Shown piece by piece: positions 12,103 through 12,833 of a DNA stretch of 12,833 bases. Positions within the stretch are counted from its first letter, which is position 1, and each line of letters opens with the position of its first letter. The notes under the pieces were generated by a model that saw nothing but the letters and a program-made list of their open reading frames with translations, was not told where the DNA came from and made no database searches. Source of the stretch: Candidatus Bathyarchaeota archaeon. GTDB taxonomy: Archaea; Thermoproteota; Bathyarchaeia; 40CM-2-53-6; RBG-13-38-9. A program made the position numbers and the translations under genes. The DNA lies in the NCBI GenBank assembly GCA_026015225.1, contig JAOZGV010000040.1:1-12833 (forward strand). The letters are read 5' to 3'.

Positions 12103-12833
12103 TTGGGCGGAATAGTTATCGAGGAATTAAATAGAAAGGCAATTCAAGAACAAAGAACCGAAATATGTGAAAGAAAAGGTTTAGGTCATCCCGACTCAAT
12201 TTGCGATGCTATAATGAATGAGATATCCCTCTCTCTCAGCAGAGAGTATTTGAAAAAATTCGGAAATATAATGCATCATAACATTGATAAAGGATTACTG
12301 GTAGCCGGTGAAATTGATGTCAATTTTGGTGGAGGTAAGGTTAAACAACCAATGCTTATGGTTATTGGAGATAGGGCGACCTTTAGAGTTGGCAATGAAA
12401 CCATTCCAATCGAAGATATCGCGATTTCTACGACAAAAGACTGGATTAAAAAAAATCTTCGTTTTGTGGATCCTGAGATGCATGTTAAATATCAAGTCGA
12501 ACTTAAACGCGGTTCAGAGGCTTTAACCGATATCTTTCAGCGAGGGGGCAAATTTCTCGGGGCTAATGATACCTCTGCTGCAGTAGGTTTTGCTCCTTTG
12601 ACGAAAGTTGAGAAAATAGTGCTTGATACTGAAAAATACTTAAATGGGAACGAATTTAAGAAGAAATTTCCTGAATCTGGAGAAGATATAAAGGTAATGG
12701 GTTCAAGAAAGGATGACGAACTATGCTTAACTATAGGTATGGCATTTGTCGATAGATATGTGAAGGATGAGATTGATTACTTCAGGAAGAAGGAAGAGAT
12801 CTTTGGTGAGATCGAACAATTTCTAAACTCTAA
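12103..12833 (+). CDS. mat: Archaeal S-adenosylmethionine synthetase, N-terminal 243 residues, runs off the right edge
   Basis: It makes S-adenosylmethionine from methionine and ATP, supplying methyl groups for the cell. The archaeal enzyme is a diverged family of about 400 residues, so roughly 60 percent is present. Beginning at TTG 12103, the start MGGIVIEEL matches the archaeal pattern MxNIVVEEL, followed by ERKGLGHPDSICDAI with H29 and D31 at the ATP/methionine site. Later landmarks are KGLLVAGEIDVNFGGGKV, GANDTSAAVGFAPL and VMGSRKDDELCLTIGMAFVD. The frame is open to the last base; the final TAA letters are out of frame. The frame is also open upstream of the TTG, but residues there do not fit the family. 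Confidence 0.95.
   Translation, partial: MGGIVIEELNRKAIQEQRTEICERKGLGHPDSICDAIMNEISLSLSREYLKKFGNIMHHNIDKGLLVAGEIDVNFGGGKVKQPMLMVIGDRATFRVGNETIPIEDIAISTTKDWIKKNLRFVDPEMHVKYQVELKRGSEALTDIFQRGGKFLGANDTSAAVGFAPLTKVEKIVLDTEKYLNGNEFKKKFPESGEDIKVMGSRKDDELCLTIGMAFVDRYVKDEIDYFRKKEEIFGEIEQFLNS

Noticed and set aside
1..12833. CRISPR arrays, transposon ends, rRNA
   Set aside because: No regularly spaced repeats, transposase with terminal inverted repeats, or rRNA signature was found.

Overview
The window is archaeal chromosomal DNA, AT-rich, with many TTG start codons, archaeal TATA boxes and GGTG/GAGG ribosome binding sites. Diagnostic genes are RpoH next to a B-type RNA polymerase subunit, a stand-alone PP-ATPase subunit of GMP synthase, an archaeal-type S-adenosylmethionine synthetase and a DxKxxD OMP decarboxylase. 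RpoB runs uninterrupted past the point where methanogens, halophiles and Archaeoglobus split it into B'' and B'. That favours a lineage with unsplit B (TACK, Asgard, Thermoplasmatota-like or Thermococci-like). I cannot name the organism more closely.

Layout. 1-2208 (minus): rpoH followed by rpoB, which runs off the left edge. 2488-4143 (plus): a CPA-type cation/proton antiporter and a small PPOX-type flavin-binding-fold protein, probably one operon. 4185-6377 (minus): guaAB and an iron-dependent alcohol dehydrogenase. 6525-6602: tRNA-Gly(GCC) with encoded CCA. 6603 to about 8200: a compositionally foreign segment starting exactly at the tRNA 3' end. It holds remnants of small minus-strand ORFs, one reading antisense into the tRNA, then a haloalkane dehalogenase and a translationally coupled 124-aa protein of unknown function. 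8401-9189: a DUF4013-like membrane protein with a C-terminal zinc ribbon. 9293-10949: pyrK (plus) and pyrF (minus), convergent pyrimidine genes. 11014-11223: a small DUF5652-like two-helix membrane protein gene interrupted by one in-frame TGA at a Trp position. 11352-11897: an orphan cytosolic protein possibly related to V4R/haem-NO-binding-like sensors. 12103 to the right edge: the 5' part of S-adenosylmethionine synthetase.

Most genes are housekeeping (transcription, GMP, UMP and SAM synthesis). The unusual parts are: the tRNA-anchored foreign island with its possible integrase N-terminal relic; two identical 12-bp palindromes (TAGCGCGCGCTA) in intergenic DNA at 2473 and 8314; the DUF5652-like gene with a TGA codon; and the antiporter whose ion-binding Asp position reads Asn. 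No CRISPR array, rRNA or complete insertion sequence is visible.
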